Below are positions 17,428 to 25,786 of a stretch of 64,000 bases of DNA, in pieces (within the stretch, counting starts at the first letter, position 1; each line of letters begins with the position of its first letter). Source of the DNA: JAHEEL01 sp963836085 (GTDB taxonomy: Bacteria > Actinomycetota > Acidimicrobiia > Spongiisociales > UBA5794); the NCBI GenBank assembly GCA_963836085.1, contig CAWIHT010000015.1:62001-126000 (forward strand), in the 5' to 3' direction. Both the position numbers and the translations under genes were made by a program. The notes below the pieces were generated by a model that worked only from the letters and a program-made list of their open reading frames with translations, made no database searches and was not told the origin of the DNA.

Positions 17428-19050
17428 CTACTCGACCAGGCGCACCGGGTTGCCCTCGATGTGAGCGGACCAGGTGGTCGTGTCGTTGGCGCCGCCAGGA
17501 TAGTAGAGCTCGATCGTCCACCAGCACCCGTCTCCCGAGCCTGGCGTACAGGTATATGTGTTCGGAATCTCCAACCGGATCTCCATGGAGTGATTGTTGA
17601 AGTTGTAGGAGCCCGTCGGGATGCTGCAGTCGCTGTCGGTTGCGCCGTCGCCTGTCGTCGCTTCCCACACGCACGACTGGGTCGCGCCACCCGGTTTCTT
17701 GACCGAGACATTGCCGATCCCTGAATCCGAGTCCCAGAGGTCGATGACCAGCGTCTTGCCCGCATGGACCTGTGAAACCTCAGCAAGGTCGAAGGTTGCG
17801 TAGTTGGTAGCGAAGTTCACGTAGACCGACATGTCGCCAAGTCCGAACATTCGCGGACTGGGGCCGGCCGACGTCGAGGAACGAATCGAGTACCGGTTCA
17901 AGCCCCACTCTCCGTTGTCCAGTGTGACGACCCTGAGCGGATAGATGCCAGCTCCCCCCGCGTACGATGTCCCGCACAGCTGGTCCCACACACTCCCGAC
18001 GTCCCAGGCGTTGTTCGCGTCATACTCAGCGATGTCGCGCCAATCGAAGTAGCCGTCCCCGGCCGGATTGGGTCCGGACGCCGGGGGGTACACATCATCG
18101 TCGGGATCGGCGTTCCACAGGCCCCCGCCCACGTTGCTCCCGAGGTCGCCGTCGCCGTCAAAGTCCGCGTAGTGTTCGTCGGCGGCCCGCGGACCGAACG
18201 CCATGGTGCACAGAACGGTGTTGTCCGACGTGTCCAGCGGCGTCGGGTCGGGGGCGTAGAGTTGGAAGACTGTCGTCGGACCGTCGCCGCCGCTCTTGTG
18301 TTCGTCGCCGACGAGGAAGAAGTCGCCGCCGCCCCGATAGAAGTGTCCGTCGAACACTTCGATGGAGAGCGAACCGGCGCTGTCCACCTTCTCGATGCCG
18401 TAGACGTAGCCGCCGGTGTAGCGGGTTCCGTCGAACGTGGTCGGCCGAGCGTAGTCCTGGACCGTACAGCCGGAACCGGTACTGCTCCCCACGCATTGGG
18501 CGGAGTAGCGGTCGCCCCACTGGGTCGCGGCCTTGTAGCCGTGGATATTCGCCCAGAAGTTGGGGTTGTTCCCGAGCTCCGGGTCCTGCCCGAAGTAGGG
18601 CTCATCACTCCCCATCGCGAGCGGCAGAACATATTCTGCGATCGCGTGTTTGGTGATGGCAACGTTCTCGACACCGAATATCGCCATGAAGAACGTCGGC
18701 ACCGTATCGGTCACCGTCACCGATAGCTGGTTGGCATTGTGCACGGCCGTGGCGTCGTCGTTGTAGTCGACGGGGGTCACCGCGGTACCGGGATCGCCGG
18801 TCCGGTACCCGTTCTCCGCTGCAGCATTCCGCGCCTCGGAATACGCAGTGGCCTGGTCGTTCGGCTCGTAAACAACGCCCGAGAGAGCTGCGGCGTCCGC
18901 ACCATGTTGGATCTTGATGCCGTTCCAGTAGAGCCAGCCGAAATCGACGGCGAAGGCCGCCATCGCAACCAACACGGTCACCATCATGGCGACCATGACA
19001 AGGGAGAAACCGGCTTCGTCGTCGCGGAGCTCCGCGACCCGCCGGCGCAT
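17428..19050 (-). CDS. TadG-like pilus-locus protein with large extracytoplasmic domain
   Basis: 540 residues from the ATG at 19050, 4 bp after the tadE stop. The N-terminus carries the Tad_N signature (DDEAGFSLVMVAMMVTVLVAMAAFAVDFG, in part), a membrane anchor, and IKIQHGADAAALSG. The remaining ~470 residues are extracytoplasmic, rich in Gly, Asp, Tyr and aromatic residues, with scattered Cys and a Ca-binding-like DFDGDGDLG loop near the middle. Canonical TadG has a von Willebrand factor A domain; I do not see a convincing MIDAS motif here. It is likely a minor pilin or surface protein exported with the Flp machine. Confidence 0.8.
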   Translation of the reverse strand: MRRRVAELRDDEAGFSLVMVAMMVTVLVAMAAFAVDFGWLYWNGIKIQHGADAAALSGVVYEPNDQATAYSEARNAAAENGYRTGDPGTAVTPVDYNDDATAVHNANQLSVTVTDTVPTFFMAIFGVENVAITKHAIAEYVLPLAMGSDEPYFGQDPELGNNPNFWANIHGYKAATQWGDRYSAQCVGSSTGSGCTVQDYARPTTFDGTRYTGGYVYGIEKVDSAGSLSIEVFDGHFYRGGGDFFLVGDEHKSGGDGPTTVFQLYAPDPTPLDTSDNTVLCTMAFGPRAADEHYADFDGDGDLGSNVGGGLWNADPDDDVYPPASGPNPAGDGYFDWRDIAEYDANNAWDVGSVWDQLCGTSYAGGAGIYPLRVVTLDNGEWGLNRYSIRSSTSAGPSPRMFGLGDMSVYVNFATNYATFDLAEVSQVHAGKTLVIDLWDSDSGIGNVSVKKPGGATQSCVWEATTGDGATDSDCSIPTGSYNFNNHSMEIRLEIPNTYTCTPGSGDGCWWTIELYYPGGANDTTTWSAHIEGNPVRLVE

Positions 19051-19054
19051 GCGC

Positions 19055-19669
19055 CTACCCACCGGAAGTCCCGAATGTGCTCGGCTCGAGACGCACCAGG
19101 GCACGTTCCGAGAAGTCTCGCTCGACGCCCGGGATGAAGCCTGTCACCGCCGAGTGGTGATAGGTGATCTCGACGCCGAGCACATCAAGACCGCCGCCGC
19201 CGGGATCGAGTTCGGTGTCGCGGCCGGCGGGGTCCCCCCACGCACTCGGGATACCGTAGGTCGGTGGTCCCGCATCCGGGTCCGGACACGGGCTCCACTT
19301 GCAGCCCACGTTCGCCGTCATGTAGGTGTAGCGGTTGAGGACGCCGGTCTTTGCTCCGGTGACCGGGTCCGCGCGGAAGATGTCGGCCTTGATGATGACC
19401 GAGGCGTCGACCTGGTCGTAGAGACCGGCCTCGAGCGCCTGGAGAATGGCGAAGTCGGCCTCGGCTCGAGTGCCCATCGTGGCGCCGGTCCGGGCTGCCG
19501 ATGACGCGGCTGAGGCGATCGTGAGCTTCTCTTGGAAGAGGAGCCCGTACTCGAGGATGCTGAAGACCAGCAGGATCATCAACGGTGCGACAATGGCCAT
19601 CTCGACCATCGCTGCGCCACGTTCATGCCCGTTCTGGCGCATGCTCTTTAGAAATCTCACTGCAACCAC
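19055..19669 (-). CDS. tadE: TadE-family pseudopilin
   Basis: 204 residues. A short basic leader (MRQNGHERG) is followed by AAMVEMAIVAPLMILLVFSILEYG, the TadE prepilin-like cleavage site and hydrophobic helix, then LTIASAASSAARTGA. The C-terminal ~130 residues are extracytoplasmic and Pro/Gly/Asp-rich. TadE-type pseudopilins are processed by the Flp prepilin peptidase and are needed for pilus assembly. It is the first gene of a tadE-tadG pair that is separated from the rest of the tad genes by polA and rpsA. Confidence 0.85.
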   Translation of the reverse strand: MVAVRFLKSMRQNGHERGAAMVEMAIVAPLMILLVFSILEYGLLFQEKLTIASAASSAARTGATMGTRAEADFAILQALEAGLYDQVDASVIIKADIFRADPVTGAKTGVLNRYTYMTANVGCKWSPCPDPDAGPPTYGIPSAWGDPAGRDTELDPGGGGLDVLGVEITYHHSAVTGFIPGVERDFSERALVRLEPSTFGTSGG

Positions 19670-19684
19670 TCTCCGTTACTCCGG

Positions 19685-19716
19685 TTGCCACTCTGCGTGT
19701 TCGTATCGCATACTAT
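19685..19716 (+). promoter_or_regulatory. Candidate promoter of tRNA-Leu
   Basis: A TTGCCA -35 (19685-19690) is followed by overlapping -10 candidates CATACT (19709-19714, spacing 18) and TACTAT (19711-19716, spacing 20), about 50 bp before the tRNA gene. Sequence match only. Confidence 0.3.
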
Positions 19717-19767
19717 CGCTTCGTCGCCCACTTGGGTAGCGGCTTCTTTTGGATACCATGGCCCGGC

Positions 19768-19850
19768 GCCGGGATGGCGGAATGGAAGACGCGGCGGACT
19801 CAAAATCCGCTGGGCGAAAGCTCGTGTGGGTTCGAGTCCCACTCCCGGTA
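19768..19850 (+). tRNA. tRNA-Leu (anticodon CAA)
   Basis: 83 nt. The acceptor arms GCCGGGA/TCCCGGT pair with one G-T wobble. The anticodon stem is GCGGA/TCCGC with loop CTCAAAA, giving anticodon CAA, which reads UUG. A long class II variable arm follows (GGGCGAAAGCTC), then the T arm GTGGG-TTCGAGT-CCCAC. Discriminator A is at 19850; CCA is not encoded. UUG is a rare Leu codon in such a GC-rich genome. Confidence 0.95.
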
Positions 19851-19945
19851 CTGCTCCATCTCCGCGCCCCTGCATCGGGCGTTCACTCCATTATCGGCGC
19901 GGCTGCACGCGAAATTGAGCAGCGTTTCTCTCGTTGTCGAAGTAA

Positions 19946-20758
19946 CTAGTCCCTCAACGCGGCGGCGAGCGCGGCCACCGCGTCGCCAATCGACGACACC
20001 GCCGCGGAGGGATCCGGGGCGTCGAGCACCCGCCGCACGAGCGCACTGCCCACGATGATCCCGTCTGCGTTGGAGGCGGCAGAAGCGGCCTGTTCGGGCG
20101 TTGATATCCCGACGCCCATCACCAGCGGAACGTCCGAGATTGAGCGAATACGGTCTGCGAGAGCGGTCCCCCGACTCGACAGTTCGGCCCGCTCACCGGT
20201 GACGCCGAGCGAAGCGACGCCGTAGATGAACGACGGACGTGCATCTGCGATCTGAGCGAGACGTTCGTCACTCGTCGTCGGCGCGGCGAACAGTGCCATC
20301 CCGAGACCGGCATCGGCAGCGGAGTCGATGAACGGTGCCGATTCCTCGACGGGAAGATCAGCGATGATCAGGCCGGCCGCACCGCTCGCCGCGGCCCGAC
20401 GTACGAACGCGTCGATCCCGAGGTGCAGCACCGGGTTCGTGTAGGTCATGAGCAGAATCGGCTTCCCGGTCGAGGCGAAGACCGCTTCGGCGATCTCGAA
20501 CGAGGTCGCCGTTGTCGTGCCTGCGGCCAACGACCGGGCACCGGCTTCGGCGATGACCGGCCCGTCCATCAGCGGATCGCTGTACGGGATTCCGATCTCG
20601 AAGCCGTCGGCGCCGGCACCCGCCATGGCCTCGAACAGGGCGACCGACGTTGCCTGGTCGGGCAACCCTGCAGTGAGGAACGGCAGCAGCGCGGCGCGTC
20701 CTTCAGACCGGACGCCGTCGAACAACCGTTGGAGTCGCTGCCTGCCGTTGTCAGTCAT
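19946..20758 (-). CDS. trpA: Tryptophan synthase alpha subunit
   Basis: 270 residues, the usual length. The catalytic region FEIGIPYSDPLMDGPVI, the second catalytic region (LIIADLPVEES) and the phosphate-binding region (VMGVGISTPEQA) are present. It splits indole-3-glycerol phosphate to indole and passes indole to TrpB. The start overlaps the trpB stop by 8 bp. It is the last gene of the trp segment, ending about 100 bp from the tRNA gene, which is on the other strand. Confidence 0.97.
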   Translation of the reverse strand: MTDNGRQRLQRLFDGVRSEGRAALLPFLTAGLPDQATSVALFEAMAGAGADGFEIGIPYSDPLMDGPVIAEAGARSLAAGTTTATSFEIAEAVFASTGKPILLMTYTNPVLHLGIDAFVRRAAASGAAGLIIADLPVEESAPFIDSAADAGLGMALFAAPTTSDERLAQIADARPSFIYGVASLGVTGERAELSSRGTALADRIRSISDVPLVMGVGISTPEQAASAASNADGIIVGSALVRRVLDAPDPSAAVSSIGDAVAALAAALRD

Positions 20759-21917
20759 CGAGGGCCGCCACTTGCATCACATCTTTGTCACCGCGGCCGG
20801 AGAGCACCACCGCGACCGTCTTGCCGATCAGTGCGGCAGACTCGCGGACCACCCATGCAATGGCGTGCGCTGATTCCAGCGCCGGGATGATCCCTTCGGT
20901 GCGAGACAGCAGGTGGAGTGCTTCGACCGCTTCGTCGTCCGTCACCGACTCGTACCGTACGATGCCGGCATCCCGGTAGGAGGCGTGCTCTGGCCCAACC
21001 CCGGGGTAGTCGAGACCTGCGCTGATCGAATGGGCCTCGAGGACCTGCCCCTCGTCGTCCTGGAGCAGATACGTGAACGATCCATGGATCACACCGGGTG
21101 TCCCCTCGATCAGCGACGCACCATGCATGCCGGTATCGAGGCCGAACCCGCCCGCTTCGACACCAACGAGTTCGACGTCGTCGCCGACGTACGTGGCAAA
21201 CGCTCCGATGCTGTTCGAGCCGCCCCCGACGCACGCCACCACCATGTCTGGCTCGGCCGCGCCATGCAGTTGCTCGTGCATCTCATCGCCGATCACCCGC
21301 TGCAGTTCGCGGACCATCCACGGGTAGGGGTGCGGGCCGACGACCGATCCGATGATGTAGTGGGTACTCTCGACGCTCCCGACCCAATCACGCATGGCTT
21401 CGGAGACGGCGTCCTTGAGGGTGCCCGCGCCCGACTCGACGGGGATCACCTCGGCGCCGAGGAGTTCCATGCGAAAGACGTTCAAGGCCTGCCGCTCGAT
21501 GTCCTTCACACCCATGTAGACCGCGCAGTCCAGACCGAGGAGCGCACACGCGGTCGCGGTGGCAACGCCGTGCTGACCGGCGCCCGTCTCAGCGATCACA
21601 CGAGGCTTCCCCATCCGCTTGGCGAGCAGGGCCTGACCCATCGTGTTGTTGATCTTGTGCGCACCGGTATGCGCCAGATCCTCCCGCTTCAGCCAGAGGT
21701 CGAGTCCCAGCTGCTCTGAGAGGCGACGTGCGTAGTAGACCGGAGTCGGCCGTCCGACATACGTGTCGAGGAGTCCAGCGAGCTCAGCGCGGAAGTCGCG
21801 ATCGTTCCATGCGGAGCGGAATTCGCTCTCGAGTTCCTCGAGGGCGGGCATGAGCGTCTCGGGCGCGTAGCGACCGCCATAGGCTCCGAAACGTCCCTGG
21901 TCGTCGGGTCCGGTCAT
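20751..21917 (-). CDS. trpB: Tryptophan synthase beta subunit
   Basis: 388 residues. The PLP lysine lies in HTGAHKINNTMG (Lys88). The glycine loop for PLP phosphate (CVGGGSNSIGAF) and the allosteric/substrate region (ETGAGQHGVATA) are intact, so this is the TrpB1 type that pairs with TrpA. It condenses indole with serine. The N-terminus FGAYGGRYAPETLMPAL is typical. It overlaps trpF by 4 bp and trpA by 8 bp. Confidence 0.97.
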   Translation of the reverse strand: MTGPDDQGRFGAYGGRYAPETLMPALEELESEFRSAWNDRDFRAELAGLLDTYVGRPTPVYYARRLSEQLGLDLWLKREDLAHTGAHKINNTMGQALLAKRMGKPRVIAETGAGQHGVATATACALLGLDCAVYMGVKDIERQALNVFRMELLGAEVIPVESGAGTLKDAVSEAMRDWVGSVESTHYIIGSVVGPHPYPWMVRELQRVIGDEMHEQLHGAAEPDMVVACVGGGSNSIGAFATYVGDDVELVGVEAGGFGLDTGMHGASLIEGTPGVIHGSFTYLLQDDEGQVLEAHSISAGLDYPGVGPEHASYRDAGIVRYESVTDDEAVEALHLLSRTEGIIPALESAHAIAWVVRESAALIGKTVAVVLSGRGDKDVMQVAALDD

Positions 21918-22522
21918 AGGCGCTTCGCCTCCTCTACGAAGGCGGCGACCCTAGCGGTGTCCTTGACGCCAGGTGCCGACTCCAGACCCGAGGAAGCGTC
22001 AACCCCCCACGGACGCAGCGTTGCGACGGCGGTCGCAACATTGGATGCATTGAGGCCGCCGGCGAGTACGAACCGCCGCTCAGGCCGTTCGATGCCGGCC
22101 CAGTCGAGCGGCACCCCGGTACCCCCGAGTTGAGCATCTGTTGCTGAGTCGAGGAGCGGAATCTGACCGTCGGGGACGACCCCGATACCCCACCCGCCGG
22201 CGGCATCCCGGCGGAGCGGGTGGAGGACCAGAAACCCGTTCGCTTGAGCCCATGCCGCCACCGCATCGGCATGTTCACCGTACGGCTGAAGGCCATCCGG
22301 CGAGGTCGCACCCACCACTGCCACCACATCTTCCAGGGTAGTACCGACCGTCAGGAGGACCCGGAGGGCCGGCACGCCGTCCATCAGATCGGCGGCGCGC
22401 TCGGCGCTGATCTGCCGCGGCGAGCCTGATGCGAGCACGAATCCCAGAGCATCGGCACCTGCATCGACCGCCGCCGCAACGTCGGGCTCACGGGTGAGGC
22501 CGCACACCTTCACCCAGGTCAT
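21914..22522 (-). CDS. trpF: Phosphoribosylanthranilate isomerase
   Basis: 202 residues, a TIM-barrel enzyme. The catalytic Cys is in WVKVCGLT near the N-terminus; ALGFVLASGSPRQI, FVLAGGLNASNV and GVDASSGLESAPGVKD complete the family pattern. It converts PRA to CdRP in tryptophan synthesis. Many actinobacteria lack a dedicated trpF and use PriA; here a separate trpF is present in the operon. It is linked by ATGA overlaps to trpC upstream and trpB downstream. Confidence 0.93.
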   Translation of the reverse strand: MTWVKVCGLTREPDVAAAVDAGADALGFVLASGSPRQISAERAADLMDGVPALRVLLTVGTTLEDVVAVVGATSPDGLQPYGEHADAVAAWAQANGFLVLHPLRRDAAGGWGIGVVPDGQIPLLDSATDAQLGGTGVPLDWAGIERPERRFVLAGGLNASNVATAVATLRPWGVDASSGLESAPGVKDTARVAAFVEEAKRL

Positions 22523-23292
22523 GGTGCGCCAACCAAGAGGCGAAGCGCCGCTGCCGGGTCATCGGCCACCACGAGCGCCTCACCAACGAGGACGGCGTCG
22601 TATCCGGCGTTGCGCATCCGCTCGGCATCTCCGGCACCGTGAATTCCGCTCTCGGCGACGGCAACAACCCCGGAACCCTGCACCGAGGCTGCGAGGTCCT
22701 CGGCAACCGCCAGGTCGGTAGCGAAGGTCGCCAGATTCCGGTTGTTGACGCCGACGAGCGTCGCACCGACGGCCCGGGCTGTGGAAGCCTCCACGGCGTT
22801 GTGGACCTCGACGAGCGCATCGAGACCGGCATCCGACGCCGTGGCGAGCATCTCGGCGAGGAGATCGGGCTCAAGCGCAGCGACGATCAGCAGCACCGCG
22901 TCGGCCCCTGCCGCACGCGCCTCCCACACCTGAGCCGGCTCCATCAAGAAGTCCTTGCGCAGTACCGGAATCGAGACTGCATCTCTCACCGCAACGAGGT
23001 CTTCGAGCGAACCATCGAAGGAGAACGGCTCGGTGAGCACGCTGACGGCCGATGCACCCGCCGCTTCGTAGATCAAGGCCTGATCGACGGCATCGAGCCC
23101 GGCAGCCAGGACACCACGGGACGGTGATCGGCGCTTCACCTCGGCAACCACCGACAGCCCGGGTCGTGCAAGAGCGGCGGCGAAGCCCCTCGCGGGATCC
23201 GCCGCAGCGGCGGCTTGCTCGAACTCTGCTCGCCGTCCGATGGACGCCTCGCTGCGGACCCTGGCGTCGCCAAGTATGCGGTCGAGCATCAT
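22519..23292 (-). CDS. trpC: Indole-3-glycerol phosphate synthase
   Basis: 257 residues. VVAEVKRRSPSRG, VSVLTEPFSFDGSLEDL, VLRKDFLMEP and VGVNNRNLATF are the family landmarks (catalytic Lys and Glu included). It makes indole-3-glycerol phosphate, the TrpA substrate. It lies 6 bp after the cytochrome c gene and overlaps trpF by 4 bp, so the trpCFBA block appears to be co-transcribed with the upstream genes. Confidence 0.96.
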   Translation of the reverse strand: MMLDRILGDARVRSEASIGRRAEFEQAAAAADPARGFAAALARPGLSVVAEVKRRSPSRGVLAAGLDAVDQALIYEAAGASAVSVLTEPFSFDGSLEDLVAVRDAVSIPVLRKDFLMEPAQVWEARAAGADAVLLIVAALEPDLLAEMLATASDAGLDALVEVHNAVEASTARAVGATLVGVNNRNLATFATDLAVAEDLAASVQGSGVVAVAESGIHGAGDAERMRNAGYDAVLVGEALVVADDPAAALRLLVGAP

Positions 23293-23298
23293 GAGTAG

Positions 23299-23604
23299 CT
23301 ACGCCCCTTGCTGCGTGCGCAGGTAGTCAACCAGGCTCTCCAATTGGGCCTGGCTGAATCGGTCTCCGAATGCCGTCATCGCCCCCGGGCCGATCCGGAT
23401 GACGTCGACGATCTGCTGGTCAGTGAGGGTCGTCGCGTTCGATCCCGGCCCGAGGGCCGGCCCGATGCCGCCACCGAGATCGCTCCCGTGGCAGTGGGCG
23501 CAGGCCGACGAGTACAACTCGCCGCCGAACGTGTCGGCATCGGGACCAGCGCATCCTGCGGTGAGGAGCAGTGCGGACGCGATCGTGGCGACGAAGATTC
23601 GCAT
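23299..23604 (-). CDS. Small c-type cytochrome lipoprotein
   Basis: 101 residues. The N-terminus is a lipoprotein signal with lipobox LTAGC (Cys18). A single haem site CAHCH lies at 35-39, and Met76 (GAMTAFG) is a candidate distal ligand, giving a class I cytochrome c domain of about 75 residues. It should act outside the membrane as an electron carrier. It lies between a two-component kinase gene and trpC, 6 bp from trpC. The ccdA gene at 27.3 kb could supply the thiol reduction that its maturation needs. Confidence 0.88.
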   Translation of the reverse strand: MRIFVATIASALLLTAGCAGPDADTFGGELYSSACAHCHGSDLGGGIGPALGPGSNATTLTDQQIVDVIRIGPGAMTAFGDRFSQAQLESLVDYLRTQQGA

Positions 23605-23630
23605 CGGGCGAGTATGCCGTCGCTGGAGGG

Positions 23631-25019
23631 CTATACCGGAAGATCCACGAAGAATCGGGTCCCCTCCCCCGGATCGCTCTCAACACTCACCGCGCCACCC
23701 ATCGCTTCGACGAGTTCGCGGACGATCGTCAGTCCCAGCCCGCTCCCGTCCGGGCGTATCGGGTGGTACCGCTCGGCTACGTACAACCGGTCGAAGACAT
23801 GGCCGACATCAGTTGGGTCAATACCGGAGCCGGTGTCGGCCACCGTCAGGCAGACCCCCTGGTCGCCGACCTCGACAACAACCGTGACCGTTCCCGCTTC
23901 CGGGGTATACCGCATCGCGTTTTCGACCAGATTGCTGCATACCTGGCCGAGCCGATCCGGGTCGACGGTTGCGTGGGTGGCTCCGCTCGATCGATAGTCG
24001 ATCAGCACCCCCACATCATCGGCCCGCGTGCGGTAGGTGTCGACGACGCTGCCGAGGTGGGATGCGACGTCGATGTGCTCGGGACGGAGCGTGAACTCGC
24101 GTGCCTCGATCCTGGCGAGGAGCATCACATCTTCAACGAGCCGCGCAAGCCGATCGGTCTGGGCGTGGAGCACGGCAGCAACGCGTTCGGCATCCTCCGA
24201 TCCGACCGCTCCCTCGTCGAGCGCCTCTGCGTAGCCCCGGATGGTCGTCAGCGGTGTCCGCAGGTCGTGTCCGATGCTCATCAGGAACTGCCGCTCACGG
24301 TCTCGCGTCGACTCGAGATGCTCTGCCATGTCGTTGAATGCGACCGAGACGGTGGCGATCGCATCGTCGCCATCGACGGGTGCGCGCGCCGCGAGATCTC
24401 CATCGGCGATCCGGTGAGAAGCGGTCTGAAGCCCCGCGAGTCGCTGCCGGATCCACTGCGCGAGCGTTGAACCGAACACGACGACGAGGACCACGCCGAC
24501 GACAACGGCAAGCAGGAGCGCCCGCGTCATCTCGCGGGCAGGCAGCAGCGGTGCGGAACGGCCGATCGCTACGACGATCTCGCTCGCTCCCAAGGGCACG
24601 CGTTGCACCGTCGCCAGCATCTCGGTGCCGTCGACCTCGAGCGTCAGCGCCTCCCGCTCCTCGAGATCCGGCGGTAGGAGCGGGACAAGGTCCTGCTCGC
24701 GAGACAGCGAGAAGGTCCGCACCGGGGTCACGAGGACGGCCTCAACCACATCATGGCCGCCGACGACACGGGCCCGCTCGAGCACGCGAACTGCCTCGCT
24801 GCGAACGGACTGCACCTGGCCCTCGATACCAGCGCCAGGGTTTCGCCCCACGTCGGCGAGCGCACCTTCAACCAGCCGACCGGTGGCTTCGGCCTGGCGG
24901 AAGAGTTCCTTTTGCGCCTCCGCCCGCAGCACGCGGTTCACGTACCCGACGCCGGCGAGTCCGACAATCAGCATGGCAACGGCGATCCCCACGGTCCAGA
25001 TGGCGATGTGGCGCGTCAT
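23631..25019 (-). CDS. Membrane sensor histidine kinase (HAMP, HisKA, HATPase)
   Basis: 462 residues. Transmembrane helices at about 8-28 and 166-186 bracket an extracytoplasmic sensor domain of ~135 residues. HAMP (about 188-240) leads to HisKA with His251 in SIGHDLRTPL. The ATPase domain has NLVENAMRYTPEAG, DTGSGID and GSGLGLTIVRELVE. It ends 13 bp after its partner regulator in the transcription order regulator-kinase. The stimulus is not evident. Confidence 0.94.
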   Translation of the reverse strand: MTRHIAIWTVGIAVAMLIVGLAGVGYVNRVLRAEAQKELFRQAEATGRLVEGALADVGRNPGAGIEGQVQSVRSEAVRVLERARVVGGHDVVEAVLVTPVRTFSLSREQDLVPLLPPDLEEREALTLEVDGTEMLATVQRVPLGASEIVVAIGRSAPLLPAREMTRALLLAVVVGVVLVVVFGSTLAQWIRQRLAGLQTASHRIADGDLAARAPVDGDDAIATVSVAFNDMAEHLESTRDRERQFLMSIGHDLRTPLTTIRGYAEALDEGAVGSEDAERVAAVLHAQTDRLARLVEDVMLLARIEAREFTLRPEHIDVASHLGSVVDTYRTRADDVGVLIDYRSSGATHATVDPDRLGQVCSNLVENAMRYTPEAGTVTVVVEVGDQGVCLTVADTGSGIDPTDVGHVFDRLYVAERYHPIRPDGSGLGLTIVRELVEAMGGAVSVESDPGEGTRFFVDLPV

Positions 25020-25032
25020 GGGAAGCGTCCGC

Positions 25033-25707
25033 TCATGCGTCGACGCGGTATCCGACGCCCCAGATGGTCTCGAGGGGGATCCCTTCGAGCTTCTTGCGGA
25101 GTTGCCGGATGTGGACGTCGACCGTGCGGGTCTCGCCGAAGTAGTCGTAGCCCCATACGGCCTCGAGGATCTGACTGCGAGAGAGCACGAGACCGGCGTG
25201 CTCCGCCAGGTACCACAGGAGATCGAACTCGCGAGCGGTCGGCCGGACCACTCGTTCGTCGGGAAGGGTGACCTCGCGCCGGCCGCCGTCGATCACGAAT
25301 TCATCGATGTGGATCACGGTACGCGAGACCGGGGTCTCCTCGCTGCGCCGGAGCACGGCCTTGACGCGGGCCACCAGTTCACGGACGGAGAACGGCTTGG
25401 TCACGTAGTCATCCGCTCCGATCTCGAGACCAACGATCGCGTCGATCTCGGTGTCGCGGGCGGTCAGCATGATGACGGGTACGTCTGAGACGGCTCTGAT
25501 CCGCCGACAGACCTCGAATCCATCGATCCCCGGCAGGCCGACGTCGAGCAGGACCGCCCGTGGGTCCCGGTCGCGCATCCGCTCGAGCCCCGATTCTCCA
25601 TCCGTAGCGTGGACGAGGCGGAACCCCTCACGCTCGAATGCCATTCGGAGCAAGTCAGCGATCTCCGGCTCGTCCTCGATGAGCAGCACAATGCCCCCGT
25701 CGGTCAT
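25033..25707 (-). CDS. OmpR/PhoB-family response regulator
   Basis: 224 residues from the ATG at 25707 (an in-frame GTG lies 6 bp upstream). The receiver has the acidic residues of LIEDEPE, phospho-acceptor Asp55 (VLLDVGLPG), Thr in MLTARD and Lys in YVTKPFS. The winged helix at the C-terminus has EFDLLWYLAEHAG, ILEAVWGYDYFGETRTVDVHI and WGVGYRVDA. It pairs with the kinase gene 13 bp downstream. It sits 79 bp after trpE on the same strand. Confidence 0.95.
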   Translation of the reverse strand: MTDGGIVLLIEDEPEIADLLRMAFEREGFRLVHATDGESGLERMRDRDPRAVLLDVGLPGIDGFEVCRRIRAVSDVPVIMLTARDTEIDAIVGLEIGADDYVTKPFSVRELVARVKAVLRRSEETPVSRTVIHIDEFVIDGGRREVTLPDERVVRPTAREFDLLWYLAEHAGLVLSRSQILEAVWGYDYFGETRTVDVHIRQLRKKLEGIPLETIWGVGYRVDA

Positions 25708-25786
25708 GACCACCTTGCCGATATCTGATCAAAGGATCGCGCCGTCATGTATGAGAAGGGTAAGGAAACGGTGAAGTGACCCTGAG

